Source: Pseudarthrobacter raffinosi (lineage in GTDB: Bacteria; Actinomycetota; Actinomycetes; Actinomycetales; Micrococcaceae). Taken from it: a DNA stretch of 64,000 bases. Location of the stretch: contig NZ_JAMXBH010000011.1 of assembly GCF_023913735.1 (NCBI RefSeq), positions 123,523 to 187,522 on the forward strand, in the 5' to 3' direction. Made by a program: the position numbers and the translations under genes. The stretch's first letter is position 1; each line of letters starts with the position of its first letter. Shown here piece after piece: positions 55,577-63,851 of this stretch. The notes beneath the pieces are model-generated. The model worked only from the letters and a program-made list of their open reading frames with translations. It made no database searches and was not told the origin of the DNA.

Positions 55577-55978
55577 ATGAATGTGAATGGGGTCGAGTAT
55601 CTCCGCGGCAGGGATTCCCTCAATAGACCCGTGGAGCTCGTGGCATACGACGCAGGGTAGCGGGAGATCTTTTGCGACCTCCGCGACAACATCCGTTCGG
55701 CACTGGGCTCCACAAGCATCACAGTGGAGCACGTCGGCTCGACATCTGTTCCCGAGCTTGCTTCGAAGCGCGAGCCGGCGTGGTTCGAACACCGCCGGTT
55801 TCGGGACTACCTGCGAAGTAGCCAGGACGCCCGGATCGAATACGAGCAGCTCAAACGTAGGCTGGCGGATCAGGAATGGACTTTCATGCAGGACTACGCA
55901 GAAGCCAAGGGTTCAACAATCCGTGCCCTCCTGGCTCAATACCGGGTGTGCGTCAGGAATATAGGTGATCGCTTTTGA
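55577..55978 (+). pseudogene. GrpB family protein, decayed and IS-interrupted
   Basis: The reading frame from ATG 55577 reads as a GrpB/UPF0157 (nucleotidyltransferase-fold) protein: VELVAYDAG, stop, REIFCDLRDNIRSALG, then VEHVGSTSVPELASK and FEHRRFRDYLRSSQDARIEYEQLKRRLA. Three lesions are seen. A TAG (55658-55660) replaces the tryptophan of the DPxWP motif. The middle of the protein is missing between ELASK and the C-terminal FRDYLR part. An insertion sequence enters at 55944. Without the IS the frame would end ...LAQYR-stop at 57857-57859, so the insertion is one codon before the natural stop. It is certainly non-functional. Confidence 0.85.
55935..55943 (+). repeat. Left target-site duplication of the IS
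   Basis: CTCAATACC immediately precedes the left inverted repeat and is repeated exactly after the right end (57846-57854). It marks the insertion point in the grpB remnant. Confidence 0.92.
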
Positions 55979-56032
55979 GTCCGTGACGAGGCTAATCTGG
56001 TTGTGAATATAACAATCAGATGAGGAGTGGCA

Positions 56033-56452
56033 ATGGTGAACCGATCCTTGGAAGAGCTGGAGGCGGAGCGTGCCGGGCTCTATGGGCAGCTGGCCGCGAC
56101 TGGTGATTTCCGCCGGGGCAGTGTCAGTGAGAACTACCGGCGGTGCGGGAAGCCCAATTGTGCGTGTGCCCTGCCGGGCCATCCCGGGCATGGGCCGAGG
56201 CAGTTGTGGACGCGCACGGGCCCGGGCGGCAAGAGGAGGGGCCGGCAGCTGGCGGCAATTGAGGTGGAGAAGGTCCGTGCCGAGCTGGACGCCTATACCC
56301 GGTTCGCCACTTTGACGGAGGCGATCGTGGAGGTCAACGAGGCGATCTGCGAGGCCCGCCCGGTCACGGCAGTCCCGGCCGCGGGGTCGCCGCCGGGAGC
56401 GGGCCTGCTTGAGGACCCCGCCGCGACAGACGGGGAAAAAGGGGGCTCTTAA
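56033..56452 (+). CDS. IS accessory protein (DUF6788-like)
   Basis: A 139-residue basic protein encoded first in the IS. It has the family core RGSVSENYRRCGKPNCACA with three closely spaced cysteines, probably metal- or DNA-binding, then a Gly/Arg-rich stretch and a helix. Such proteins accompany ISKra4 transposases. GAGGAG lies seven bases before ATG 56033. It ends at TAA 56450-56452 right after an A5G5 run, from which the transposase frame continues in -1. Confidence 0.8.
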   Translation: MVNRSLEELEAERAGLYGQLAATGDFRRGSVSENYRRCGKPNCACALPGHPGHGPRQLWTRTGPGGKRRGRQLAAIEVEKVRAELDAYTRFATLTEAIVEVNEAICEARPVTAVPAAGSPPGAGLLEDPAATDGEKGGS

Positions 56453-56514
56453 GCCGGATCCGGGACGACTTCGCCACTGAGGTTGAGTCCCTGGCGGCGC
56501 TGGCAGCCCGCGGC

Positions 56515-57783
56515 GTGGGCGGCGTCGCCGGTGGGGGACTGCCGGTGTTGGAAGAGGCGATTCGTGCGGCCATGACCGCGTTGGGCGCTTCGCTGTTGGA
56601 GGGCCTGCTCGCTGCCGACCCCGGCCACCGCGGGCCCAGCATCGCGTGCGGGGCCGGGCATGTGGCCGAGTTCATCTCCTACCGCGCCAAGGCCATCGAT
56701 ACCGTGCTCGGTCCGATCCGCCTGCAGCGGGCGTATTACCACTGCAGGGTATGCCAGGCAGGGGTGGTGCCCCGCGATGCCGAACTCGATCTCTGCAGGG
56801 AATCCCTTTCGGGCGGGTTACGGGCGATGATCGCCGCCACAGGCGCCGCTGTTCCCTTCGCGCAAGCTGCGACCTTGATCAAGGACCTGGCCGGGATCAC
56901 CCTGAGCACCAAACGGGTCGAACGTGCCGCCGAGGCTGTCGGTGCCACCGCAGCCGCCGCCTTGGACGCGGATACCGTCGCGGTACTGGCTGGCCAGGTG
57001 GTGCCCCTGCCGCCATCAGTGCCAGCACCGGAGATTTTGTACATCGCCGTGGATGGGACCGGGGTGCCGATGACGCCAGCCGAAACGGCCGGACGGCCCG
57101 GCAAGGGCCCGGACGGCCGGGCCCGTACCCGTGAGGCGAAACTGGCCTGCCTGTTCACCCAAACCGGCCTCGATGATGACGGCCGGCCGGTGCGGGATCC
57201 GGACTCAACGAGCTATCTGGCCACCCTGGAACCGGTGGAAAAATTCTCGGATCTGGTCGCCGCCGAGGGCCGCCGGCGCGGTTCCGAGCACATCCGTCAG
57301 CTCGTCATGCTCGGCGACGGGGCGCATTGGATCTGGAATCTGGCCACCGCCCGTTTCCCCGAAGCCACCCAAATCGTCGACCTCTTCCACGCCCGAGAAC
57401 ACCTGCATGAACTCGCCGACCTGCTCGCGTTCATCATCACCGAGGACCCGAACGACTGGTACCAGGCCCGGCGTACCGAACTGGACAACGGTGATATTGA
57501 AGCCATCGTTAAGGCCGCCATGGTCTATCCGCTCGTCGGACCCAGAGCCACCCAACGCACCAAGGCGCTGGCCTACTTCCAAACCAATGCCCACCGCATG
57601 CGCTACGCCCGCTTCCGCCGCCTGGGTATGTTCGTCGGCTCCGGCACCGTCGAAGCCGGCTGCAAAGCCGTCGTGGGCCAACGCCTCAAACTCTCCGGCA
57701 TGCGCTGGTCCGGCCCCGGCGCCACCAGCATCATCACCCTGCGCTGCCAAAACGCCAGCACCCACCAGGCCACCGCAGCCTGA
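56515..57783 (+). CDS. ISKra4-family transposase
   Basis: The DDE transposase, 422 residues from GTG 56515. Catalytic acids are in YIAVDGTGVPM, VMLGDGAHWIW and GSGTVEAGCKAVVGQRLK. A CxxC pair (YHCRVCQAG) lies in the N-terminal part. The frame is open and family-like upstream of the GTG (RIRDDFATEVESLAALAARG), but no ATG, GTG or TTG with a ribosome-binding site exists there. The full protein may therefore be made as a frameshift fusion with the preceding gene. The gene looks intact. Confidence 0.92.
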   Translation: MGGVAGGGLPVLEEAIRAAMTALGASLLEGLLAADPGHRGPSIACGAGHVAEFISYRAKAIDTVLGPIRLQRAYYHCRVCQAGVVPRDAELDLCRESLSGGLRAMIAATGAAVPFAQAATLIKDLAGITLSTKRVERAAEAVGATAAAALDADTVAVLAGQVVPLPPSVPAPEILYIAVDGTGVPMTPAETAGRPGKGPDGRARTREAKLACLFTQTGLDDDGRPVRDPDSTSYLATLEPVEKFSDLVAAEGRRRGSEHIRQLVMLGDGAHWIWNLATARFPEATQIVDLFHAREHLHELADLLAFIITEDPNDWYQARRTELDNGDIEAIVKAAMVYPLVGPRATQRTKALAYFQTNAHRMRYARFRRLGMFVGSGTVEAGCKAVVGQRLKLSGMRWSGPGATSIITLRCQNASTHQATAA

Positions 57784-57845
57784 GCGCCACCAACAGCCCT
57801 GAAACCGCCACCACGAACAACTACCTACAAATCTGACGCACACCC

Positions 57846-57854
57846 CTCAATACC
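57846..57854 (+). repeat. Right target-site duplication of the IS
   Basis: CTCAATACC, identical to 55935-55943. It is followed by GCTAG, which supplies the last arginine codon and TAG stop of the interrupted grpB frame. Confidence 0.92.
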
Positions 57855-57898
57855 GCTAGGGCGCCAAATTGTCGGTGGCTGTCCCTAGTGTTCCCGCT

Positions 57899-58189
57899 AT
57901 GGAATATGTGGTGGTGAAGACGGCCAGGGACGGCAGCCCGACGGCGGTGGTCAGCAACGGCAGGGAATGGGCCGTCGGTGCCGACGCAGTGAGATGGTTT
58001 GAGCGTGTGAGCTGGTGGGAGGCGCAGCGGCGTATGCCCAAAGGTCTGGGCCGCGTGGACGTTGAGGTCTTGCAGGTCCAGGTGCGGCTGGGCCGCAATC
58101 CGCAGTCCGCGTTGACCACCATGGTGCTGGAGCGCGACGGCCTTGGTGGCGGCTGGAGGCTGAGGGAATCCGTGGTGGACGTCGCCTGA
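57899..58189 (+). CDS. Small protein, DUF6504-like
   Basis: A 96-residue soluble protein: MEYVVVKTARDGSPTAVVSNGREWAV, a central RWFERVSWWEAQRRMPKG and a C-terminal VEVLQVQVRLGRNP. The order of a short beta-strand 'input', a W-rich segment and a closing strand recalls DUF6504 proteins often encoded near ImuB-type polymerases, but none is here, so the assignment is tentative. ATG 57899 was chosen; the frame is open to 57869. A perfect hairpin terminator follows 42 bp downstream. Confidence 0.6.
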   Translation: MEYVVVKTARDGSPTAVVSNGREWAVGADAVRWFERVSWWEAQRRMPKGLGRVDVEVLQVQVRLGRNPQSALTTMVLERDGLGGGWRLRESVVDVA

Positions 58190-58230
58190 ACCCGGCGGCC
58201 AAGGCCACGACAACATTCAGGCATTGGAAA

Positions 58231-58271
58231 ACCCTCCACCGCGACTATTGGGGGATGCCGCGGTGGAGGGT
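58231..58271 (+). terminator. Hairpin terminator
   Basis: A perfect 13-bp stem (58231-58243 with 58259-58271) with a 15-base loop, after the small DUF6504-like gene. AAAA precedes the stem and TCTGAAAT follows, so the U-run is weak. Confidence 0.7.
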
Positions 58272-58394
58272 CTGAAATGAATATACCGTGAACTTCCTGA
58301 AACAAACAAATGCCACGCGAACCGGGGTGCGTGGCGCGGTGGACGGTGCCTTGGCCCGGGCCCTGAATCGCCGCTAAGCCATTATGATGGTTAC

Positions 58395-58412
58395 TGTTCA
58401 GCAGAATGAACG
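58395..58412. promoter_or_regulatory. Operator upstream of the IclR gene
   Basis: TGTTCA-GCAGAA-TGAACG contains a perfect GTTCA-N6-TGAAC inverted repeat 43 bp before the IclR start. The same TGTTCA-N6-TGA pattern precedes the transporter and hydroxyacid dehydrogenase genes of the cluster. Confidence 0.6.
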
Positions 58413-58454
58413 CATCTACGCGACGCGCCCCGGCGTGCCGATCGAAGGAGAATC

Positions 58455-59252
58455 ATGGCCGATTCCCGCACTTCCCGCTCCTCCGAGGGTTTGGGGAGCA
58501 CATCGCCGGCGCCGGCGGTCACGCGTGCCGCCGCCGTCATGGACGCCTTGTCAGCCTCTGCGACGGGGCGGCTGACACTGAGCGATCTGGCCCGCGAGCT
58601 GGGTATCCCCAAGTCGTCCACCTCCAACCTGTTGCTGGCATTGGAAGAAGCCCGGCTGATCAGCCGCCAGGGCGCCGAATTCACGCTGGGCCGCAAGCTC
58701 GTGGAACTCGGAGCCGCCTATCTCAGCCGGCTCGACGAAGTACAGGAGTTCTACCGGTTCTGCGAGCAGGCGCCGACCCTTTCCGGGGAGACGGTACGAA
58801 TAGCCATGCTGGACGGAACCAACGTGATCTATTTGGCCCGCTACGAGGGCCATCCGGCGGTCCGCCTGACGTCCAACATCGGCGACAAGATGCCGGTGTC
58901 CCTGTGTGCCGTGGGCAAGGCCCTGATTGCCCGCCTTCATGACCACGACGTCGACGCAATGTTTTCCGATGACGCCCAACTTCCGGTGCTGACCCCGAAG
59001 TCCCTCCGCACGGGGGCCGAATTGAAGGCACAGCTCACAACCATCCGTGAACAGGGCTATGCGTTCGAAGATGAGGAATCCACTATTGGAGTGGTCTGCC
59101 TGGCTGTGGCCGTGCCTACGCGCGGCGCCCACGGCCCGAGCCTTGGGTTGTCAGTCACGGCCCTCAAGGCCACATACTCCGCGGAGCAGGGTTCCCGGAT
59201 GGTCAAGGAACTGAACGAGCTGGCGCGGTCCCTGGGCAACCCCATGGGCTGA
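58455..59252 (+). CDS. IclR-family regulator of the sugar-acid cluster
   Basis: A 265-residue regulator: N-terminal winged helix (residues 20-85, LTLSDLARELGIPKSSTSNLL) and an IclR effector domain (residues 95-260, with VSLCAVGKALIARL and IREQGYAFEDEEST). GAAGGAGAATC precedes ATG 58455. It heads the accessory catabolic cluster, and its own promoter carries the operator found before two other cluster genes, so it is the likely local repressor or activator. The inducer is probably a sugar acid, by context only. Confidence 0.88.
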   Translation: MADSRTSRSSEGLGSTSPAPAVTRAAAVMDALSASATGRLTLSDLARELGIPKSSTSNLLLALEEARLISRQGAEFTLGRKLVELGAAYLSRLDEVQEFYRFCEQAPTLSGETVRIAMLDGTNVIYLARYEGHPAVRLTSNIGDKMPVSLCAVGKALIARLHDHDVDAMFSDDAQLPVLTPKSLRTGAELKAQLTTIREQGYAFEDEESTIGVVCLAVAVPTRGAHGPSLGLSVTALKATYSAEQGSRMVKELNELARSLGNPMG

Positions 59253-59281
59253 GTGCCCCCGCTCTGGCGGCCCTATTTAAC

Positions 59282-59366
59282 GTTCATCACCCCGGTTGTG
59301 AACAAAACATCCGTCAACCACTTGCTGCGTGTTCAACTTGCTGTACTCTGTTCAATATAGTGATCG
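59282..59366. promoter_or_regulatory. Operator cluster upstream of the MHS transporter
   Basis: Three related elements are packed here: GTTCA-N12-TGAAC (59282-59303), TGTTCA-ACTTGC-TG (59330-59343) and TGTTCA-ATATAG-TGATCG (59349-59366). The last matches the operator form seen at 58395 and 62057. The 19-bp spacing of the last two suggests cooperative binding. Confidence 0.5.
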
Positions 59367-59434
59367 ACACCACGGAGTGTCCTCGCTATCCCACCAGGCC
59401 AACGGGGGCCTGGAGTGTTTTTGAGGGAGTTCTT

Positions 59435-60784
59435 GTGACAACTCGTACTAAATCACCGCAGACTGACATGGACGGCGCCGCCGTCGATCCGGAGCAGCTG
59501 CGAAGGGCAACCCTTGCCAGCTCGGTAGGCTCCGCACTGGAGTACTACGACTTCTACATCTACGGCCTCGCCTCGGCCTTGATCTTTGGGCCGCTCTTCT
59601 TCTCACCGCTGGGGGAAAGCGGCGCCGTGATCGCGTCATTCGCCACCTATGGTGTGGGCTTCGCAGCCCGGCCGTTCGGCGGCATCGTCTTCGGCTACAT
59701 CGGTGACCGGTTCGGCCGGAAGATGGTCCTGATCCTGACCATCGGCCTGATGGGCATGGCCAGCTTCGCCATTGGGCTCCTGCCCACCTTTGAACAGGCG
59801 GGAATGGTCGGCGCAGTGCTCCTGGTGGCCCTTCGGATCCTTCAGGGCCTGGGCGCCGGTGCCGAGCAGGCAGGCGCCACCACCCTGATCTCAGAAGTGG
59901 CCCCGCGCCGCCGTCGTGGATTCTTCGCCGCACTGCCGTTCGTCGGCATCCAGCTGGGCACCCTGCTCGGCGCAGGCACCTTCGCCCTGATGGCACTGGC
60001 GGACAAGGAAGTACTGCAGGGCTGGCTGTGGCGCGTTCCGTTCCTGGCGAGCGTCATCCTGATTGTCATCGCGGTCTTCATCCGACTCCGGCTCAAGGAA
60101 ACGCCGGTCTTCCAGGAACTGGAAAAGCACAAGGCCGTGGTCAAGAACCCCGTCGTGCAGATCTGGAAGCACTCGAAGAAGAACGTGCTCATCGGCATCG
60201 GCCTGCGGATGGGAGAAAACGGAAACTCCTCCATTTACTCCGCCCTCCTGGTATCCTTCATCAGCATGCCCGCCGGAATCTTCGCCGGCGACAAGTTCAT
60301 TGGCCCCACCGGCCTCCTCATTGCCGCTGGATTCGCAGCGGTCATGGTGGTCACCTTCGGCGCCCTTTCCGACCGCTTCGGACGCGTTCCTGTATACCGC
60401 TACGGCGCCCTCTTTCAGGCCGTCATCGCCCTGCCGGCCTTCTACCTGGTCACGCTCGGCAACGTCACCCTCGTCTGGGTGGTCATGGTGGTGGGCATTT
60501 CACTTGGCGTGCAGTCCATGCTCGGTCCGCAGTGCGCCATGCTGCCGGAACTCTTCGGCTCCCAGCACCGCTTCACCGGCGTGGCGCTGAGCCGTGAACT
60601 CTCCGCCGTCCTGGCCGGCGGATTCGCACCCATGATCGGTGTGGCCCTCCTGGCTGCGACAGGCCATTCCTGGCTGGTTCCCGCCATCTACTCCCTGGTC
60701 CTGGCGCTGATCTCCTTCGGCACCACCTTCTTCACCCCGGAAACCAACGGCCGGGACCTGATCCTGGTGGAGGACGCACGCTAG
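59435..60784 (+). CDS. MFS transporter, metabolite:H+ symporter (MHS) type
   Basis: A 449-residue twelve-helix transporter. The MHS signature is clear: LEYYDFYIYGLASALIFGPLFF at the start, GYIGDRFGRKMVL in loop 2-3, RILQGLGAGAEQAGA and a C-terminal half with GALSDRFGRVPVYRYG. MHS carriers import organic acids, osmolytes or aromatic acids with protons. Given the oxidoreductases around it, a sugar acid or hydroxy acid is likely. GTG 59435 was chosen because GAGGGAG lies six bases upstream. A strong terminator follows. Confidence 0.88.
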   Translation: MTTRTKSPQTDMDGAAVDPEQLRRATLASSVGSALEYYDFYIYGLASALIFGPLFFSPLGESGAVIASFATYGVGFAARPFGGIVFGYIGDRFGRKMVLILTIGLMGMASFAIGLLPTFEQAGMVGAVLLVALRILQGLGAGAEQAGATTLISEVAPRRRRGFFAALPFVGIQLGTLLGAGTFALMALADKEVLQGWLWRVPFLASVILIVIAVFIRLRLKETPVFQELEKHKAVVKNPVVQIWKHSKKNVLIGIGLRMGENGNSSIYSALLVSFISMPAGIFAGDKFIGPTGLLIAAGFAAVMVVTFGALSDRFGRVPVYRYGALFQAVIALPAFYLVTLGNVTLVWVVMVVGISLGVQSMLGPQCAMLPELFGSQHRFTGVALSRELSAVLAGGFAPMIGVALLAATGHSWLVPAIYSLVLALISFGTTFFTPETNGRDLILVEDAR

Positions 60785-60800
60785 GCACTCCACCCATGCA

Positions 60801-60835
60801 ATAGGCGGCCTCCCCTTGATGGGGAGGCCGCCTAT
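60801..60835. terminator. Intrinsic terminator after the MHS transporter
   Basis: A perfect 15-bp stem (60801-60815 with 60821-60835), five-base loop TTGAT, then TTCCG. It lies 16 bp after the stop codon. Confidence 0.88.
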
Positions 60836-60930
60836 TTCCGTGCCGCTCGCTAATTGGGCGCCGCTGCTCAGCGTAAGTACGTAACTAATTCGCCGCTGAC
60901 AGCACGCGGACACAACCGCCTGACACAAAA

Positions 60931-60976
60931 GAGCCTTGCTGCGGATTCCTGTTTCCAGGATCCACGGCAGGGGCTC
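60931..60976 (-). terminator. Terminator of the hydroxyacid dehydrogenase gene
   Basis: An imperfect stem whose ends are GAGCC (60931-60935) and GGCTC (60972-60976) with the inner pair CCTG/CAGG. Read on the minus strand it is followed by TTTTGTG, so it would terminate the minus-strand gene that ends at 61002. Confidence 0.6.
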
Positions 60977-61001
60977 TGTAGTGCGGGCCGGGGCCTGCGC
61001 C

Positions 61002-62054
61002 TTAGTAGAAGTGGACCGGGTCCACCAGGTGGGGGAGGTCGCCGCCGTCGAGGAACGTGCGCAGGTTGCTGCAGAAGCGCTCCGCGATCAGGCGGTTCTC
61101 CGCGGCACTGAGCGCCGAGGTATGCGGCGACACCATGACCCTGGGGTGTTTCCACAGCGGGCTGTCCTGGGGGAGCGGTTCCACGGCAAAGACATCAAGG
61201 CAGGCGTAGGAGACCTGGCGGTTGTCCAAGGCCTCCAGCAGGGCGTCCTCGTCCACCACAGTGCCGCGGCCCACGTTCACAAACACCGTTCCCGGCTTCA
61301 TTGCGGCAAACACCTCACGGTTGAAGAGCTTCTCAGTGTACGGCGTGCCGGGCAGCGTATTGACGACGGCGTCCGCCGAGGCGAGCAGCCCGGCCAGTCC
61401 GTCGTTGCCGGCAACCTGCTCGATTCCTTCGATCGGCTCAACATTCCGCTTGGTGCCGCTGACCGTCATGCCCAGGGCGCGGGCGATCCGGGCGGTCTCC
61501 AGGCCGATTTCGCCCAGGCCGGTCACAACCAGCGTGGAACCGCTGACCAGACGGGTGGGGGTCCGAAGCTCGGGCCACACCTTGGCGGCCTGGTCCTGGG
61601 CCAACTCGGCGCTGCGCTTGAAGCCATTGAGGATTCCCAGCGCAGCGAATTCTGCCAGCGGCAGGGCATGGACGCCGGCGGAGGTGGTCACCTTGAACTT
61701 GAGGAGTGTTTCCTGGTCCAGCCCGGAGGCCTTGACGGCACCGCCGGCGCCGGCGGCCATCGCGTGGACCCACTGGAGCCGTGGATTCTCGCTCGCGATG
61801 CGGGCAAGGCCCGAGGGGCTCTCATCGGGCAGGCCGTACAGAACCTGCGCCTTGTTGAGCATGGCCCAGTACTGCTCCTCCTGCGCGCGAGTCCGTTTGA
61901 AGTCCGGATCCCCGGAGTGGTCGGCCGGAAAACGCTCGGGCGGAAGCAGGTCCGGCTCATAGAGGACAGTTACGGAGGGGTCTACGGCGCGGATGCGGTC
62001 CACCAGCTCTGCTTCGAGCGGGACGGCGATCGCGACGGTGGTTAGAGTCGTCAT
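61002..62054 (-). CDS. D-2-hydroxyacid dehydrogenase family protein
   Basis: A 350-residue NAD(P)-dependent dehydrogenase: Rossmann GLGEIGLETARIARALG, arginine region VNVGRGTVVDEDALLEAL, and the catalytic histidine in SPHTSALSAAENRL (usual glutamate near SYACLDVFAVEPLP). The family reduces 2-keto acids such as glyoxylate, hydroxypyruvate or 2-ketogluconate. ATG 62054 was chosen over 62066 and 62063 because the operator covers those codons and TATGAT ends seven bases before 62054, suggesting a leaderless mRNA. Confidence 0.85.
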   Translation of the reverse strand: MTTLTTVAIAVPLEAELVDRIRAVDPSVTVLYEPDLLPPERFPADHSGDPDFKRTRAQEEQYWAMLNKAQVLYGLPDESPSGLARIASENPRLQWVHAMAAGAGGAVKASGLDQETLLKFKVTTSAGVHALPLAEFAALGILNGFKRSAELAQDQAAKVWPELRTPTRLVSGSTLVVTGLGEIGLETARIARALGMTVSGTKRNVEPIEGIEQVAGNDGLAGLLASADAVVNTLPGTPYTEKLFNREVFAAMKPGTVFVNVGRGTVVDEDALLEALDNRQVSYACLDVFAVEPLPQDSPLWKHPRVMVSPHTSALSAAENRLIAERFCSNLRTFLDGGDLPHLVDPVHFY

Positions 62055-62056
62055 AG

Positions 62057-62074
62057 TGTTCATCATACTGAATA
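62057..62074. promoter_or_regulatory. Operator overlapping the hydroxyacid dehydrogenase promoter
   Basis: TGTTCA-TCATAC-TGAATA matches the IclR-gene operator in both half-sites except the last bases. It lies across the presumed -10 (TATGAT on the minus strand) and reaches to three bases from the start codon, a repressor-type position. Confidence 0.6.
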
Positions 62075-62139
62075 GCGGCTAGGATATTGGACAGATTTCC
62101 CTTCATTAACCACACAACGATGTGAGTCGAGGCCTAGAT

Positions 62140-63084
62140 ATGGAAGACAGAACAGCGGGCTTTGTAGGCCTGGGGCTGATGGGGCTGCCCATGGCAGCGA
62201 ATCTGGTCCGCGCCGGCTGGGCGGTCACCGCCTGGAACAGATCCGAAGCTCCCCTCCAGGAATTCGTGGCGCAGGGTGGCCACTCCGCGCCCGACGTTAC
62301 ATCCCTGCGGGACCTGCCAATCATCGCCTTTATGCTCCCGGACCTGTCCTTCATCGAGGAGGCCTCGGCGGGGTTGCTGGCGAGCTGGGATGCGAATCCG
62401 CCGCACGCCGGCACTGCCGTAGTGGTCGCAAGCTCAGTCTCACCGGCGAAGGTCCAGGACTTCGGGCGACAGGTCCACGCGGCAAGCCACGGCCGCGCCA
62501 CTGTGGTGGACGCCCCAGTCAGCGGCGGGACCAAGGGCGCGACCGACGGCACCCTGGCCATCATGGCCGGCGGTACCGCGGACGACTTCCGGCGGCTCGA
62601 GCCCTTCTTCAACGCGATGGGGACAACCGTCAGGCACATGGGCCCACTGGGCGCGGGGTCGCTCGCCAAGGCCTGCAACCAGCTCATTGTAGGAACCACG
62701 ACGGCGGCGCTCGCCGAAGCGGCCGAGCTCGCCGAGCGCTCCGGGATGGATCCGGCGGCGCTTTTCGGCGTCCTGGCCGGAGGCCTTGCGGGCAGCCGTG
62801 TGCTGGAGAACGTGGGACCGCGACTGGCCCGGAAGGACTACACACCAACAGGCCCGGCGAAGTTCATGCATAAGGACCTGTCCTTTGTGCTCGAATCAGC
62901 CAGGGCGGCCGGCGCTGCCGTGCCGATGGCGACGGCCGGCGTCGAGCTTTACGCCGAACTGAAGCGCCAGGGCCTTGGCGATCAGGACCTTGCCGTGGTC
63001 CGCCAGGCCATTTCGAATCTGAGCGACAACACCACTAGCGCGGAACCTGCGGATGCCGCAACGAAAGGGACAGCTGCACCATGA
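62140..63084 (+). CDS. NAD(P)-dependent beta-hydroxyacid dehydrogenase (HIBADH family)
   Basis: A 314-residue enzyme of the 3-hydroxyisobutyrate/tartronate-semialdehyde family: FVGLGLMGLPMAANL for the dinucleotide, VDAPVSGGTKGATDGTLAIM for the substrate side, and the catalytic lysine in GSLAKACNQLIVG. Such enzymes handle tartronate semialdehyde, 6-phosphogluconate-like or other 3-hydroxy acids. ATG 62140 has GAGG nine bases upstream. Its TGA overlaps the SDR start (63081-63084), so it is translated together with the following sugar-acid enzymes. Confidence 0.85.
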   Translation: MEDRTAGFVGLGLMGLPMAANLVRAGWAVTAWNRSEAPLQEFVAQGGHSAPDVTSLRDLPIIAFMLPDLSFIEEASAGLLASWDANPPHAGTAVVVASSVSPAKVQDFGRQVHAASHGRATVVDAPVSGGTKGATDGTLAIMAGGTADDFRRLEPFFNAMGTTVRHMGPLGAGSLAKACNQLIVGTTTAALAEAAELAERSGMDPAALFGVLAGGLAGSRVLENVGPRLARKDYTPTGPAKFMHKDLSFVLESARAAGAAVPMATAGVELYAELKRQGLGDQDLAVVRQAISNLSDNTTSAEPADAATKGTAAP

Positions 63085-63851
63085 GTGGACTTTTTGATTT
63101 GACGGGGCGGGTTGCCCTGGTGACGGGTTCGAGCCGGGGGATTGGTCATGCGTTGGCGCGGGCGTTGGCTGATGCCGGGGCGACGGTGGTGCTGAACGGG
63201 ATTAATGCGGAGCGGTTGAAGGCGGCGGACGCGGCGATGGCCGCGGACTTCGCGCCGGGGCGGGTGCATGGTGTCGCGTTTGATGTCACGAGTGATGCCG
63301 AGGCTGCCCGGGGTGTTTCGTGGGTGGAGGAGCATGTGGGTCCGTTGCAGATCCTGGTGAACAATGCCGGGATCCAGCACCGGGTGCCGATGCTGGAGCT
63401 CGATGTGGCGGATTGGGAGCGGGTGATCAGGACGGATCTGACGGGCGCGTTCCTGGTGGGGCGTGAGGCGGCACGGCATATGATCCCGCGGGGCAGGGGC
63501 AAGATCATCAATATCTGTTCGGTGCAGACGGATCTGGCCCGGCCCACGATCGCCCCGTATGTGGCGGCCAAGGGCGGGCTGCGGAACCTGACCCGGGCGA
63601 TGACGGCGGAGTGGGCGGGCTCCGGGCTGCAGATCAACGGGATCGCCCCGGGCTACATCCACACGGAGATGACGCAGAACCTGGTGGATGATGAGCAGTT
63701 CAATGCCTGGATCCTGGGCCGGACCCCGGCGCACCGGTGGGGCACGGTCCAGGACCTGGCCGGCCCGGCGGTGTGGCTGGCTTCGGACGGGTCGGATTTT
63801 GTGAACGGGCAGACGATCTTTATCGACGGCGGAATGACGGTGGTGGTCTGA
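63081..63851 (+). CDS. Short-chain dehydrogenase, gluconate 5-dehydrogenase-like
   Basis: A 256-residue classical SDR: VTGSSRGIGHALA, NNAG, catalytic serine in ICSVQTD, and tyrosine-lysine in YVAAKGG, with a C-terminal FIDGG. The FDLTGRVALVTGSSRGIG opening is typical of gluconate 5-dehydrogenases (5-keto-D-gluconate reductases). Its stop overlaps the next start (TGATG). Codon use differs sharply from the gene before it: GCG, GGG, CGG, ACG and TTG dominate, while neighbours prefer C-ending codons, which suggests separate origin. Confidence 0.88.
   Translation: MSGLFDLTGRVALVTGSSRGIGHALARALADAGATVVLNGINAERLKAADAAMAADFAPGRVHGVAFDVTSDAEAARGVSWVEEHVGPLQILVNNAGIQHRVPMLELDVADWERVIRTDLTGAFLVGREAARHMIPRGRGKIINICSVQTDLARPTIAPYVAAKGGLRNLTRAMTAEWAGSGLQINGIAPGYIHTEMTQNLVDDEQFNAWILGRTPAHRWGTVQDLAGPAVWLASDGSDFVNGQTIFIDGGMTVVV

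Larger units (their letters stand above)
55944..57845 (+). mobile_element. ISKra4-family insertion sequence
   Basis: A 1902-bp element bounded by inverted repeats GGGTGTGCGTCAG (55944-55956) and its complement (57833-57845); similarity continues inward to a TAGG on both sides. A perfect 9-bp duplication flanks it, as expected for ISKra4 elements. It carries a small DUF6788-type gene and a DDE transposase in the same orientation. Intact ends and identical duplications suggest a recent insertion. No passenger gene is present. Confidence 0.93.
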
